Below are positions 1-17,460 of a DNA stretch of 64,000 bases, piece after piece. The position numbers were made by a program, and so were the translations under genes. The DNA is from Gavia stellata. Lineage: Eukaryota; Chordata; Aves; Gaviiformes; Gaviidae. The notes beneath the pieces were generated by a model. That model had not been told where the DNA came from, made no database searches, and saw only the letters and a list, made by a program, of their open reading frames with translations. Within the stretch, counting starts at the first letter, position 1; each line of letters begins with the position of its first letter. Location of the stretch: NCBI RefSeq assembly GCF_030936135.1, contig NC_082598.1, positions 55,086,347 to 55,150,346 on the forward strand. Reading direction: 5' to 3'.

Positions 1-131
1 TGACTCCCTAAAACACGTACTTTCCAAGTCATTAAATGATGCATCAAGAGGTTTATTCTTCAAAGATAACTCCTGTCAATTACTTTTGATAACCAGAACA
101 GGTATACACTGAACAAACACTATGCTTTTTA

Positions 132-5492
<5,361 letters not shown>

Positions 5493-5516
5493 GGCGCACG
5501 GCGGCCGCTGCCCGAC

Positions 5517-5551
5517 GGAAGGGGAAGGGGAAGGGGAAGGGGAAGGGGAAA
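5517..5551. repeat. (GGGGAA)n hexanucleotide repeat at the ADH5 5' end
   Basis: About six tandem copies of a GGGGAA unit begin 25 bp upstream of the ADH5 start codon. On the transcribed strand this is a pyrimidine run of TTCCCC units, so it lies in the 5' UTR or core promoter. Confidence 0.9.
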
Positions 5552-5590
5552 GGAACCCCGCCCCTCCCGGCCGCGCTAGGGGGCGGCAGC

Positions 5591-5600
5591 GCGCATGCGC
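5591..5600. promoter_or_regulatory. Palindromic NRF1-type site upstream of ADH5
   Basis: A perfect palindrome GCGCATGCGC lies about 100 bp upstream of the ADH5 start codon, inside the CpG island. It matches the core of the NRF1 (nuclear respiratory factor 1) binding motif, common in TATA-less and often bidirectional CpG promoters. The motif is seen; binding is inferred. Confidence 0.6.
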
Positions 5601-6253
5601 GCGGGAGTAGCGGTCTGGTGTGGGGCGGCGGGCGAGGCGGCGGCGGGGGAGCCCCGTGAGGGGGCTGGGTCCTTCCCTCCCTCATTCCTCGCCGGGAGAC
5701 CTCCTGCATCTCACCTGGACGCAGGTGGGAGCTCTCCTCACGGCTCCCGTGTAGGCCCTTCACACCTGACTCTCTACCTGGTAGCGGCGGGGCTTTGCTG
5801 CGCAGCGGTGCGCTTCGAAGTGGGGGAAGGCAGCCCCGCCCCGGGGTCGGCGGAGGGGTCTGCAGTGAGGGGGGGGTTTTGGCTGGGCCGCTCGAGATCC
5901 CGTCCGGTACCCTGTGAAGCGAAGGGGCTATTTCTGCGAGATGGGATCGTTAACCTGCTCGCAGTGTTGTTTCAGTTGCAGAAGAACCGTCTTTCTCTAG
6001 GCAGGGTAGGAAGGGGCTTCTTGTGAGAGCTGCGGACGGGGCTGTGTAAGATCAGGTGAATAGTTCTGCCGTGGACTGTTGGGGTTTTACGTGAGGGGTG
6101 CTGGTGCTTGAGGAATTGCAGGGGGTAACTAAGTCCCCCTCCAGTAAGAAACGGAATTTTTATTTTCCAGTGACGTGCTAACAAAGCTCAGCAAGTACCA
6201 CGGTTAGACAACAGCACCAACTTGGGGGAAAATAAACTTCAGTAACACAACTT

Positions 6254-6320
6254 AAACAACTATAGCGTTTAATAAACAACTATAGTGTTTATTAAACAAC
6301 TATAGCATTTAATAAACAAC
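6254..6320. repeat. 20-bp tandem repeat, about 3.3 copies
   Basis: Three successive 20-bp units beginning AAACAACTATAG, differing at two or three bases each, followed by a partial fourth unit. A simple minisatellite upstream of ADH5. Confidence 0.85.
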
Positions 6321-8181
6321 ATTTAAGAACTAAAATGACAAACCTGTGGGCTCAGGAAAGCTGACCCCTAGCTGGAAGGTAATTTGGGCAGTGAAAGTGC
6401 TATGTAGGTTTCACATATGGTGAAAGGTGTTGAGAAGGAATGAAAGGACGTGTGATCAGGCTGCCTGTCCCATGGCCTTCTTGAGGCTTTCCACTAGTTC
6501 CTTCATTTTGTGTTTCTGCTTCCTTCACTGGCTACCACTGAAACCCCATTGTGGAAATCGAAGCAGGCCTTGTCCATTTCCTTGGTTAAATTCGCCTCTC
6601 TGCCAGCCTCTCCCGTGAATTTCATGCTCTTGGCCACCCCGGGTTTGTCAGTGCTTCCAAAAAGCCTCCAAACATTTTACATCTACCTAAACTCCGCAGA
6701 TGCTCAGCTTTTGTTAGTACCTGGCATTCTGGAAACTGCAGGTACTGATTCTGGTAGGCAAAAGCACAAATAAGGAAACCATAACTCCTTAATGCTCATT
6801 GTCCAATTTCAGAGATTAAAGTGGTTGGTTTTTTTCATTTTTCCTTCCCTTGCAGTTTTGTGATGCTGTCTCCAGTGTTGCTGTGTACTGTTGGAAGCCC
6901 CTGGACATGGTAAGTGGTTTTGCAACTTTCTTTCTATTCTCAGTACCATGCAAAGTAAATCAAGTTACCACTCTGTGCTCGACTGAATTATCTATGCTTT
7001 GTCATGTGTGTTTCAGGTTTACATAGGAAAGTTCTGTAGGTGAGGGCTCCTAGTGCTATTGTGGTTTTCACATTGGGTTGGTTTTGCTGTGTTGTTCTAG
7101 CAGATGTTACGTGCTATTCAGAAACAACAGTTTGGATTGAGAAAAATGGAGGGCTTGGAAGCGAGCGTGTGGGAGAGGGGCCTGGCAGTCATGTTTTTGC
7201 TTGGCAGATGTTCTCTGTTCCGTGTGGCGAGCAGGGGAAAAGCTCAAAACAACTAGGGATCTGCATTACTTTTTTTTAATTTTTTAAACTGTATTATTGT
7301 GCCCATCCTGGAGGCATTACTTTTTAGTGAGGGCTTTCTGTACCTTAGTTCAACTTTGAAGTACAAGAAGATGCAGGGCAAGAAGTTGCTTGCAAGCTTG
7401 GCAGCCAGTGTATGCTGAAAGAAGATGCAAGTCATCTGCCAGGGTGCTCGTCCCGCGGCAGCCTGAGTGCCAGCAGCAGAACTAGGAGGCGATGGTTGGG
7501 CACTGTAGCTGCTGGCTGCAACCTCACAGACAGACTGGCGAACGGATTGGCGAGGCATAGGGAGGTTGGAGGGGACTGGCTTGCCTACCCACAGGCGAAA
7601 TTGAAATGCATTCACACAAACGTTGCCTGGTTTATTTTCCCCAAACAGAAATGGTCCTAGATTGGCCCAGAGGTATTTTTTCTCCTATTAATACAATTTC
7701 CCAAATAAAACCAGTGTAATTTAAGTAGTTTTAATAGATATATTTCATTAGAACAACCCCATTAAATCTGGGATAACCTGTGCACAGGTTTCAGCTGCGG
7801 ATGCTTGAGTGTAGCAGTCTTTTTGTGGGGCATTGCTCTCAAAACCATCCTTCTGAATTCTGATTTAAGCTTTCTTACATTTTCCTATGAAATACTGGAG
7901 GGTAATACTTGCGTAGCATTCAAAAAAATTAGATTTTTTTTTCATTCTTCAAATCAGCATCAACTTATTTTTGTAAGGTACAAATATAGCTGGTGGAAAA
8001 CTGGAAACATTTAAAAAAGCAAAACTCTTTTCATTTAAAACGTTCAAAGCTGGTTGATGTTTCTTTGGATAATTCTTAGTTAATTAAAATAATCTGGTTT
8101 TGTAAATACAAATAGAAATTTAAAATATTATCCAGTATTTCAAGAAAAGGTTGGTTCCAAAGGAAAAACTTTAGCAATAAT

Positions 8182-8219
8182 TTCACTAATTAATCCTAGG
8201 ATTCACTAATTAATCCTAG
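8182..8219. repeat. Direct repeat, two 18-bp copies
   Basis: Two identical copies of TTCACTAATTAATCCTAG at 8182-8199 and 8202-8219, a local tandem duplication in AT-rich intergenic DNA. Confidence 0.85.
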
Positions 8220-10173
8220 TATAATACTAAAGTGTACTAAAGTAAAATAACTTTTCAAAACAAAGGCCCGTGTTAATTACACGTATTCAAAATAAATATG
8301 AAAGTGACCGTGACAGTTTTGCAGTAGAGACACATGAGGCTCCGGTACTGAAAGATTTTTACTATTTTAAATATGGAAATAAGTCATTTGGGGAGTTTTG
8401 TGATTAAATATTCTCAGGTATTTGCTTTCATTGAAAATGAAATAAGACACAAAAACCCTGATCTTTCATGTGCTGATTCTAGTGTGTTACTATTAAACTA
8501 AGTACGCAAGGGAAATTTTAAAGACAAAAGTGGGGGAAGGGTTATGCTGGCACCTCCTTGCTTGCACATGGCAGCATTTTCTTCTGGTAGGTATAAGTGT
8601 CTTTGCTAGTCTTTCAAACTTAATTATCTGATCAGCTGTGAAACCAGTGATGTTGTAGGAATCAAGCAGAATTTGAGGAGCTGTCTAATTATCTGCTGAA
8701 ATTTGAAGTCCTGACCAGTTAGTGATTGTTATCAAAGGGGCAGGAGAATCTCCAGGTTATTGGTAAATTAGCAGTAGCGCATTTGCTGACTCAAGGAAAG
8801 GGCAGCTGAACAGCTTCCCGCTGGCACTCATCATGTGGGGGCTAGTAGCAGAGCTTAGCAATGAGGATGGCAGGACGTTCTGTGGAGCTGGCAGCTGCAC
8901 ACGTGTGCCCACACACGCCACTGTGCACAGGGCAAACCTCGGCCACGGATGTCTGCTGCAGGCAGATGCTTGAGCCGTGCAGAAGTCCAGCTCTCCCAGC
9001 ATGTTCAGAAGTTGATCAGCAGTATGCAGAGAAAGCAGTGACAGATAACCACCAGGTAGCACTGCTGTGACAGAACTCGTCACTACTCAGAAGTGCTTAC
9101 ACAATTTTTCACGTAGCAACGGCTCAAAATAATTGTTAAAGTGCAAGTTACAATTGACTTAAGGCAGTTATTTTATAGCAATCAAATTTTGTTTCAGCTA
9201 GGTTTAGGTATTTCTCAAAAAGGAAAATACTTTTTTTTGGTCCCAATCCTGCACAAATGTATTTATGTGTTTATATTTATTACAGAGTTATGAAGCTAAT
9301 TGATTACTTTTTTTGAGACTTGTCACTAGTATAAAATTAAGGCTGTGCAGACGCACATGCAGTGTTAGGGAAACATTGTTTATTGGGAAGAACTTCTCGT
9401 AGTGTTTTCTCGGTAAGGAATTGCTAGAATTCAATGAAAACATTTAGTGAGTTATTTTGGTGTTATCTTATTACCTACAGTCTTATTGGTTTATGCTTAA
9501 GAAGTAGTTAAGAGAATTATTGGTAACTTCTACAGCAGGGCAAAGCGAGTTCGATGTGCAGAAGTTACTGTAAATTGGCAGACAAGATGGAATTTATTAA
9601 CCTTTGATAACTCATTTGTGCATTCATGATGTGCTGTGTAATTGCTGATCATGCTGAAGGGTTTCCAGAAGTTCAAAGGGCTATGGACTGGGATAAGAGT
9701 TGCTCAAAAGTCGTCAAAAGGCATTGTTGTGTTCGGCTGCAATTTTCGGCACCGAAAGAAGGGTCTGTTTAGCAGGATGACCTGCTCACAGTGGCAATCC
9801 TGTTCTCTGGGGAAGATTTTGCATAGTTGTGCTCTAATAGTCTGTGGGACTTGGTGCTGGGCATATATTAAAAGTACAACAGCATTTGCAAAAATGAAAC
9901 CACATCCATGTATGCGTGTATAAATATTACATGATAATAAGAAAATTATCTACTGTTTTATATAATATGCTTCAAATAATACAGCGCTAGCTACTATCCC
10001 TTGTTACCTTTCAACACTAACCATTCCATATTTGCGTGAGCTGCACTTTCTTAAATACATAATAATTCTTAATACATATATATTAAATATTAAAGCAATT
10101 TGTTAAATAATGAGACCAGCCAAAAACAAGGCTTAAGTTCAAGTGAGAGTCTTAAAAAATTTGAGATCAATCC

Positions 10174-11333
10174 TTAGAAAATGAGGACAGTTCGATTGCT
10201 GCAATAAAGCAAATGAACCACGTAAAAATTTGTTTTAAACTTAAGAAAAAAGCCTAACCCACAAACACAAAACATTGGTATATGGAACTTGGATATGTAT
10301 AGCATTCATTTATTGTCTTTAGATATTCCTGTTTCATTAGAGCTTCTGGCAATCCTGTCGCTGTGGGCTGTGCGTCATCTTAATAGCGTTGTTCTCCTTT
10401 GGCAGGCTGTGAAAATGTTAGTTTAATTAGTTGGCTCAGTAGCTTTTTTGTATCCTGATAGAAACTGTCTTCATGCTGAAGAGAAATTTGGGCAAGTTTT
10501 CTTCCCTTTCTCTTTGCTGAATTGTCCTGGACACAGAAAAAGTCACCCTAAAGGAGAGTATGACAAAAACATTTGTGAAGACAAAGTAGTTTCAAACATC
10601 CCTCAATAAAGAGATCTCTGTGACCTGTTAAACGATTCTCCCACCCCATGCTTCTTGTGTCTGCTCCAATCCTACTATTTTCTATTATATAAGCTGAAAA
10701 TTGTATTACTCTATCCTGTCAGTTTATGAGGGTTATATAGTTCGGCAATGAAGCTTTTCCAGCAAGGTCGAAGTTTGCTCGAAGTTACTGCGGTCAGCTG
10801 GGGTGTAGGTGTACAAAGCCCTGGGTTCTGTAGGCTAACTCCTCTTGAAACTCTCTTACTGTTGCCTAAATGCCCAGACACATACTTCAGTTTGAAAATG
10901 GAATACAGACTTCGGTTTGCTTTTCTCAAAAAGATTCAGCACCGGGTAGCTAAAGCTGTGGAAATACATAGCCTCATTGACTGCATGTTAATTTTCCTTT
11001 TTAGATATGAATTAGTGGCGGGAATGAGGTTTTCTTGGAGCATTTGAAGATGTGTCTTTTTTTTTTTATTTTTTCTTTTTAAATACATCCAAGATGATAG
11101 AGTCGTAAGATAGGACAACAAAATATTCAGCTTCTATGATTAAAATATGCCTCATGAACAGTATAAGGTAGATTTGATTTCTTGATAACTTACCTCTTTC
11201 CTGCAATCATAAGGTCAAAAGCATCATTGATTTTTGTCAAATGGCAATATAAATGACACCAAGGCACGCAAATAAAATTTCTTTGCCGTACAGTTAGACA
11301 CCAGCTTTGGTACACTCTCCACGCTCTTCCAAC
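10174..11333 (-). pseudogene. ADH4-like pseudogene remnant (exons 8 and 9 only)
   Basis: Exon 8 relic at 11194-11333 and exon 9 relic at 10174-10198, minus strand. Both keep splice signals (acceptor ...TTGCAG and donor GTAAG for exon 8; acceptor ...TTGCAG for exon 9). Exon 8 is 140 nt instead of the 139 nt seen in the two intact ADH genes here; the extra base is in an A-run (about 11230) after the LPFDK segment and shifts the frame. Readable parts (GWKSVESVPKLV, AKKF, LPFDK, then in the shifted frame INDAFDLM and GK) and the exon 9 end RTVLIF followed by a stop resemble class II ADH (ADH4) more than class I. Its place next to ADH5 is where ADH4 sits in mammals. I could not find exons 1-7 between 11.3 and 25 kb, so this is most likely a dead, truncated copy. 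A sequencing error in the A-run is a remote alternative and would not explain the missing exons. Confidence 0.8.
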
Positions 11334-12877
11334 CTGCAATGAAATCCATGAAGCCAAGTTCTGTTAATGGTGAACAAACTGAATTTAATTAATAAATCAG
11401 GTTACAAGAAAAAATAATTTGATCCAGGATTGGACACCTGCCTGATTTTCTGCCTGATTCCCTGCTTTAATTTTCAAGCCAGTGGTCACGCTTTCTTTTC
11501 TGATGCTTTTCTTGCCTTATCAGCCACATACATAATTCACAAAAACTATTAAATCTATTGATGAATGTTTCATGAGTACAGGAAATTCATTAAATATATA
11601 ACATCTCTTGAGTGCCTAATTGCTGCTGAGTATTCTGAGTCTGTCCAGGTTAAATATACCCACCACACTGAGCACTAATATACTGATAAATTAATATTAA
11701 TAACCTGAATACTTTGAATACTGTACAAAACATTCTCCAACACTGGTTTTGAGGGATACCTGCTGAACAGAAGAAAAGCGCCAGACCCATTACTACTTAA
11801 ATGGCAGATCTGCACTGGTGGTATTTTTTTGTTTTCTTTGCTATGAGCTTTGGTTAAAAAGCAGTGTTTGGTCAGGATACTTTCATAGCTGTGTTAGCAG
11901 TCAAGCGTTACTCCACAAACTGCTGATTTGTAAGGAGTCAACTAAATTACAAAGCTTTGTATATTTTTTATTTTAAGCATTACATAGTTTAGTTTTTGTT
12001 TGATAAGATGACAACCCAAATTACTTTACTAATATCCTGGAAAGAGGATATTTAATACATTAAATGGTGTTACACATCCAGTTACACTCTGAAAATGAAA
12101 AAATTATTTGTTGTTGTATTCAGGTGTGTGACTCCTAATAAACTGCAAGTCTGAATGCTTTATTGCATCTTTTTGTATCCAGTGTTTTGAGAAACTGGGT
12201 GGCAAATGGGAGACCCTTGTTCTGATAATCAGTTTGAGAAATTTCAAGCCTCTACTAACTATACCAATTGCTGAAACACTGTCGTGAAGGAATCTACATA
12301 TCCTTTTTTTGCATCTGCTTTTTCTTTTGTATCTTTCCAAACTGTTTTTCTGTGTTTCTTCCTCCTGGATACCAAAGATTATTTAGAATTAGAATTAGAT
12401 TTAGATTCTTGAAGCATGCGTCACTTTGTTACTCTTATTTTCTAGTAGAAGATTTGCAGATTTCTGAGTTGTAAGTTTAGTTTCTGAGGTTCCTGGGAGA
12501 AAAAAATAAATCACTTTTGGAATGAATTATAAGAAGATCTTAAATTAATTCAAAATGAAGGCTGGTTACACTTCATCTCTCTACTTCCCACTTCATCCCT
12601 ATTGCTGACAGAATATTTAAATAAACAGCATATTTAGTAATGATCTACATGGAATGTGCAGTCCAGTATCCATAAGTCACTGGGTATTATATACCATCTT
12701 GGGTCCCTTTACATATGCTCCTTTACCAGGAATAGCCCTAATAATATCCTCAAAGGTTATTTGCACAAAACTGTAACGGATTCTAAGTTTTGAATGTCTG
12801 TGAACTGCAAGAGCAAGCTTACGCAATTAGTGAATCTGTGTGCTTATAGGTAATAAATCTAAGGGAAAAAAGCCCCA

Positions 12878-13260
12878 ACCAGTGATGTAAAGGTGATCCC
12901 CTACCACCTCCCACGAGGAGACTGATACCCAACCAGTCTCTGAGCAACAGTTACCTTGGAAAGACTACCTCCCAGTTTTTATTGCTGAGCATGACGTTAC
13001 ATGGCACAGAATATCCCTCTGGTCAATCCAGGTCAGCTGTCCCGGCAGTACTCCCTTCCAACCATTTGTCCACCCCAGCCTGCTTGCTGCAGGGAGCAGA
13101 GTGAGAAACGGAGAAGCCTTGGCACTGTGCAGGCACTGCTCAGCAATAGCTAAAACGTTGGTGTCTTACCAACACAGTTTTGGTCACAACTGTAAAACAC
13201 AGCACCGTATGGGCTGCTATGAAGAAAGGTAATTCCATCCCAGCCAGTCCCAGTACAACT
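12878..13260 (+). mobile_element. Endogenous retrovirus LTR fragment (3' part), avian ERVL-like family
   Basis: The stretch from about 12880, through a 'tgctgagcatgacgttaca' segment at 12984-13002, to a 'cccagccagtcccagtacaa' end resembles the 3' portion of a widespread bird ERV LTR that I know from memory. It is diverged and lacks its 5' end and internal genes, so it is an old fragment. The family name is not certain. Confidence 0.6.
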
Positions 13261-16200
13261 CTGTAGGGCAGGGGTTGCATTTCTGTTCTGTATTCAGGGT
13301 GCCTAGCATGATGTGCTTATGGTCTTGGACAAAGACTGGCGGTTCCTATGTAGGACTACTGAGTGACATCGCATTGGTAGAGAAATGCTTTGTCAGAGTC
13401 CATGGAAGAACCTGTGGAACTAGGGCAGTTCTGGCGAAAGTGCAAACCTGGGAACTGTCAGATCAAAACTGGAATAAGGTATACTGAAGTTAGGTGCCTG
13501 CTCTTCCAGCCTATTAGGGAATAAAGGGGTTTTTTGGATGCTGCTTTTGAATCCAAGTATCTAAACTCCATGTATGTCCTGTTTCAGAGCTGAACTTACA
13601 TCAATGATAGTTAGTGGCAGTACTGTACCAAACAAAACGTGTAGTCTAAACCCCTCAAAAATGCAAAAGAAATGACAATACATCAACCAAATTTACGAAA
13701 ATTGCTACTGCAAGCATTAGTATAATGCTGTAACAGGAGTAAGTTCTATTGTGTTGTTGATAAATTATTATATTATTGTTATTATTTCCTTCAGAACAGA
13801 GAAAAGGCCATTTTTGCTGCAAATTAGGTGCCAGTTACAGTTTTCTCCATTTGAACTGAGTTTCTCAGTAAGATTTCACCTGAGAAATTCAGACTATGCC
13901 ATTGTAACCCATCTCTCTTTTATCGCACTTTTAAAAAATAATTTAGGGATTTATAAAAATCTCCGTGATTTCTTTAAGAATTAATGTTTGGGACATACAT
14001 ACCCTGGAAGCCTTCACGAAACTTACCTAAACCCACATAAAAGCTTTAGCACTGGTTCAGTAAATAAACACAGATGTAGCATAATGGCAACATAAATTTT
14101 GCGTGTGAAAGCCAAAACACATTATCATCTGCTTATCACCAACTATACATGGATAAAGTACATAAATATAAGCCTCAGTGTTTAGTTGCTAAAGGGGATG
14201 AATTCTTGCTCAAAGCAAGAAAAGGCATTACAGAGATTTGAATAGCAAAATCCTGGCTGACAAGAGATGCCATTAATACTATTCTGGTGATAAAAAAGAT
14301 ACGATTATAAAAATTATATGCATTTCTATTGAAACATATCTGTTTACTAAAACAGATATTCTGATGTTCAACAGAAGACTTTCTTTATCTTGCATTAGCA
14401 TGCAAAGCCCAAAGGATGTGAAGAAAGCCAAACCAAAAATAAGTACATTCCTGTAATTCTTACCAAAATTAAAACAAAGTAAGACCCTTCCTGCATTTAT
14501 TAAATCCTATAAAGCAGAAAATCTCACAGCATGTTTATTACAAAGGATGTTTTCAAGAGATAACCAGCCTTTGTTGCAAATGTTTCATTATGTTCAAAGA
14601 AAATTTGTGCTGTGTTTGTTCCAGAATATGGCTCCCATCTCAGTTTGTGCAAACTTTGGGTAATACAACTTGGGTAATATTACCAGTTTAGTACCGGCAT
14701 AAAGCTACTAGTAATGTTGTTACTGACATGGCTTTGAAACGTTGACCCTTTCACTGAGAAAAAGGAATGTTACCTCCAGGTAAAACAAAAATTAAGGTAA
14801 CTGAGTATCTCTAAGGTACAGGTCAAAGTATGAAATTGGGAATTCTGGAAAAAAAGTTATTAGCTAATACTTGTGAGGAATTATATAAGGGAAGTAGGGG
14901 GTTTTGTACCTGCAAGTATCAAATGCATGTAATTTTGCGCTGATATTGATGACCATTTTCATATTTCATGCAGCTTGTATATTAAGATAAAAGCATCCTT
15001 ACATTTCTGCCATGTTTTATCTCTGCTGTAAGACAATGTTGTACCATCATATGATATTGCTTTCTTTAAAGACTTTTTTTTTTCCTGGCATATGGTGAGA
15101 ATTGATCAGAATATGTGCTGATGTGATTGGGAAGTTAACTGACACTGCCTCATCTTGTTCTTTAAACTATGTGATCCACATTAGGACTATAATTGACTTC
15201 TTATTGTCTGTAACAACCAGGAGCAAGCAGTCTTAAGTGTTGTCCAAACCAAGCAGCCTTAAGTGTCGTAGCAGAAAAATCCAATTAAAGTAAAAACATT
15301 ACCAAGATTTCAACTGGTAATTGACTTGTTTGCTGCAGAACAGAATACAGATCAATGGCTTAGACATTGATCATGTAACAAGTGTATTTTTAAATACAAA
15401 TTTTTTGTGAGAGTGTCTTAGTATAGCTAAGTCAGTCAGTGAGCAATTGCTCTTAATGCTTTTCTTTTTAATTCTGTTCCTTATGAAGCGTTGCTTATAT
15501 GGCAGGGTGCCTCGGTGCTCTCAGAGCAGCTGCCACCTCTGGAGAAAGCCATTTGCATTAGAAGTGTTCTTGCAAAGGGCTTATTCACAGGTATAAAACT
15601 TCAGTGGTTGTTGACGGAAGAGTTGCTTCTGCTGATTATCTAGATGGTTGCTAGGCTTCTCTTTACTTTCGGCTTTGTAAAGCTTTAATCACACAGCAAA
15701 TACAGAAGGAAGGAAGGGAAATCAGGAGAAATAAGTATGTGCTTAGTGTATTTCCATTCTGAACTCACAGGAATCAGCAAAGACCTTCACTGACACTTGT
15801 GTCCCAGAGATGTGTCATCCTGCACAGCTGTTCAGGCAGGACAGGATCAGTGGAGCAGTGCCTGGCACAGCAGCAGATCTCTAGATGAGTGTTGTGCGCC
15901 AAGTGATGTGCCTGAGAGGCTGGATAGATTTCTTATAGGAAATGCTCTATTTGAATGTAAGATGCAATTGCAATAAATCTGAGTCTATCCCTTTGCTGCT
16001 GTAGAAACTGTATCATGAGTCCTTATCATAAACCTGTCATGTTCTGTATTAAAAACAGGGGGGTTTAACACCATTAAGATTATTTACGATAGTTTATTCT
16101 GATTAGTCTTCTTTTAATTTCTAGGCTACTTTTCCCTACTTGTTCCTGTGCAAACAATGCCAGTTACTGCAAAAAGTTTTTCCCTTGTTTAGTGTTTACA

Positions 16201-16899
16201 CTCTTAATTGATTGTTGGAAAGTAGCCATATCCTTTTACCCTCCCTTTTGTTAGACTGGGTAAGCCACACACTTACAGTTTCTTTTATCACTGTGGCTTT
16301 CTTTTCTTTCGCCCTGCCTACTAGCATGCCTTTGCATCTCTTCCAGTTTGAATTTATTGTCCTTGAACATGATTATCCAGAATTTCTTTACTTGTTGTTC
16401 ATCATGGTAATTTAGTCTCAAATAACTGAAAACTGAAGCTAACGTGTCTGTGCAAGAGATAAATTGTTGAAACATTTCTGTTGTTTGGCTGCTTTATGTA
16501 ATACCTAAGCTAGCTAAGTGAGCTGCTTTGTGTAATTTCTGTTTTCTGTGTATTTATTACATTAGCTGTAACTGGTTAATTTCTACAATACGTACCTTCA
16601 GGCTTCACTAAAGCCATGGAAGAAGAAGTTTTGATACCAATGACTATGGACCAAAGTCTGATCTCACGCTAGGCTAATAGTATGGCTAAGACTAGAATCT
16701 GGCATTATAGGAAAAAGAATAATGCTTTGCTAAAATGTTGTGGTTCATAGTTTTTCCAGAGTAATGGAAAAATGTACTTGCAGTGTGAGTTTCTGTTTAT
16801 TTCCCTTGGATTCACTTCAAATACTGGATGCCAAAGTCTCTAAATAAAAACTGAAGGGAAATTGCTATTTCTCAGGTTTGAAAAGACATGCTGTCCCTT

Positions 16900-17460
16900 G
16901 TCTCAACAAAAGGAAGTGCAAAGTCTTGCACCTGGGGAGGAGGAACCCTATGCACCATGCTGGGGGCCACCCAACTGGAAAGCATCTTTGTAGAAAAAGA
17001 CCTGGGGGTCCTGGTGGACACCAAGTCAAACATGAGGCAGCACTGTACCCTTCCAGCAAGGAAGGCTGATGGTGTCCTGGGCTGCATTAGACAGAAGTAT
17101 TGCCAGCAGGTCAAGGGAGGGGATCCTTCCGCTCTACTCAGCACTGGTGGGGCCACAGCTGGAGTGCTGGGTCCAGTGCTGGGCTCCCCAGTACAGGAGG
17201 AACATGGACATACTGGAGAGAGTCCAGCAAAGGGCCACAAAGATGATTAGTGGCCTGGAGCATCTCTCCCATGAGGAAAGGCTGAGAGCTGGGACTGTTC
17301 AGCACAGAGAAGAGAAGGCTCAGGGGATCTCATCCGTGCATACAAATACCTGGAGGGAGGGTGGAAAGAGGATGGAGCCAGGCTCTTTTCAGTGGTGCCC
17401 GGTGGCAGGACCAGAGGCAATGGGCACAAACTGAAACACAGGAGGGTCCGTCCGAACGTG
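16900..17460 (+). mobile_element. CR1 LINE fragment (ORF2 C-terminal part)
   Basis: A diverged copy in which, allowing frameshifts, typical CR1 ORF2 C-terminal words can be read: [34 protein letters not shown] and LSHEERL segments. It is truncated at the 5' end and has no recognisable 3' tail. Frameshifts make it inactive. Confidence 0.88.

Larger units (their letters stand above)
5901..10173. other. Intergenic DNA upstream of ADH5
   Basis: Mostly AT-rich, non-coding sequence. It holds a 20-bp tandem repeat at 6254-6320, a possible exon of a divergent transcript at 6856-6910 (see findings) and a short direct repeat at 8182-8219. No protein-coding gene was recognised; open frames are short and show no family resemblance. 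Confidence 0.6.

Noticed and set aside
11728-11765. Short match to the GVGE/SVGEG end of ADH exon 3 on the minus strand
   Set aside because: Only about 15 bp agree, flanks do not fit exon 3, and the position next to exon 8 would be out of order.
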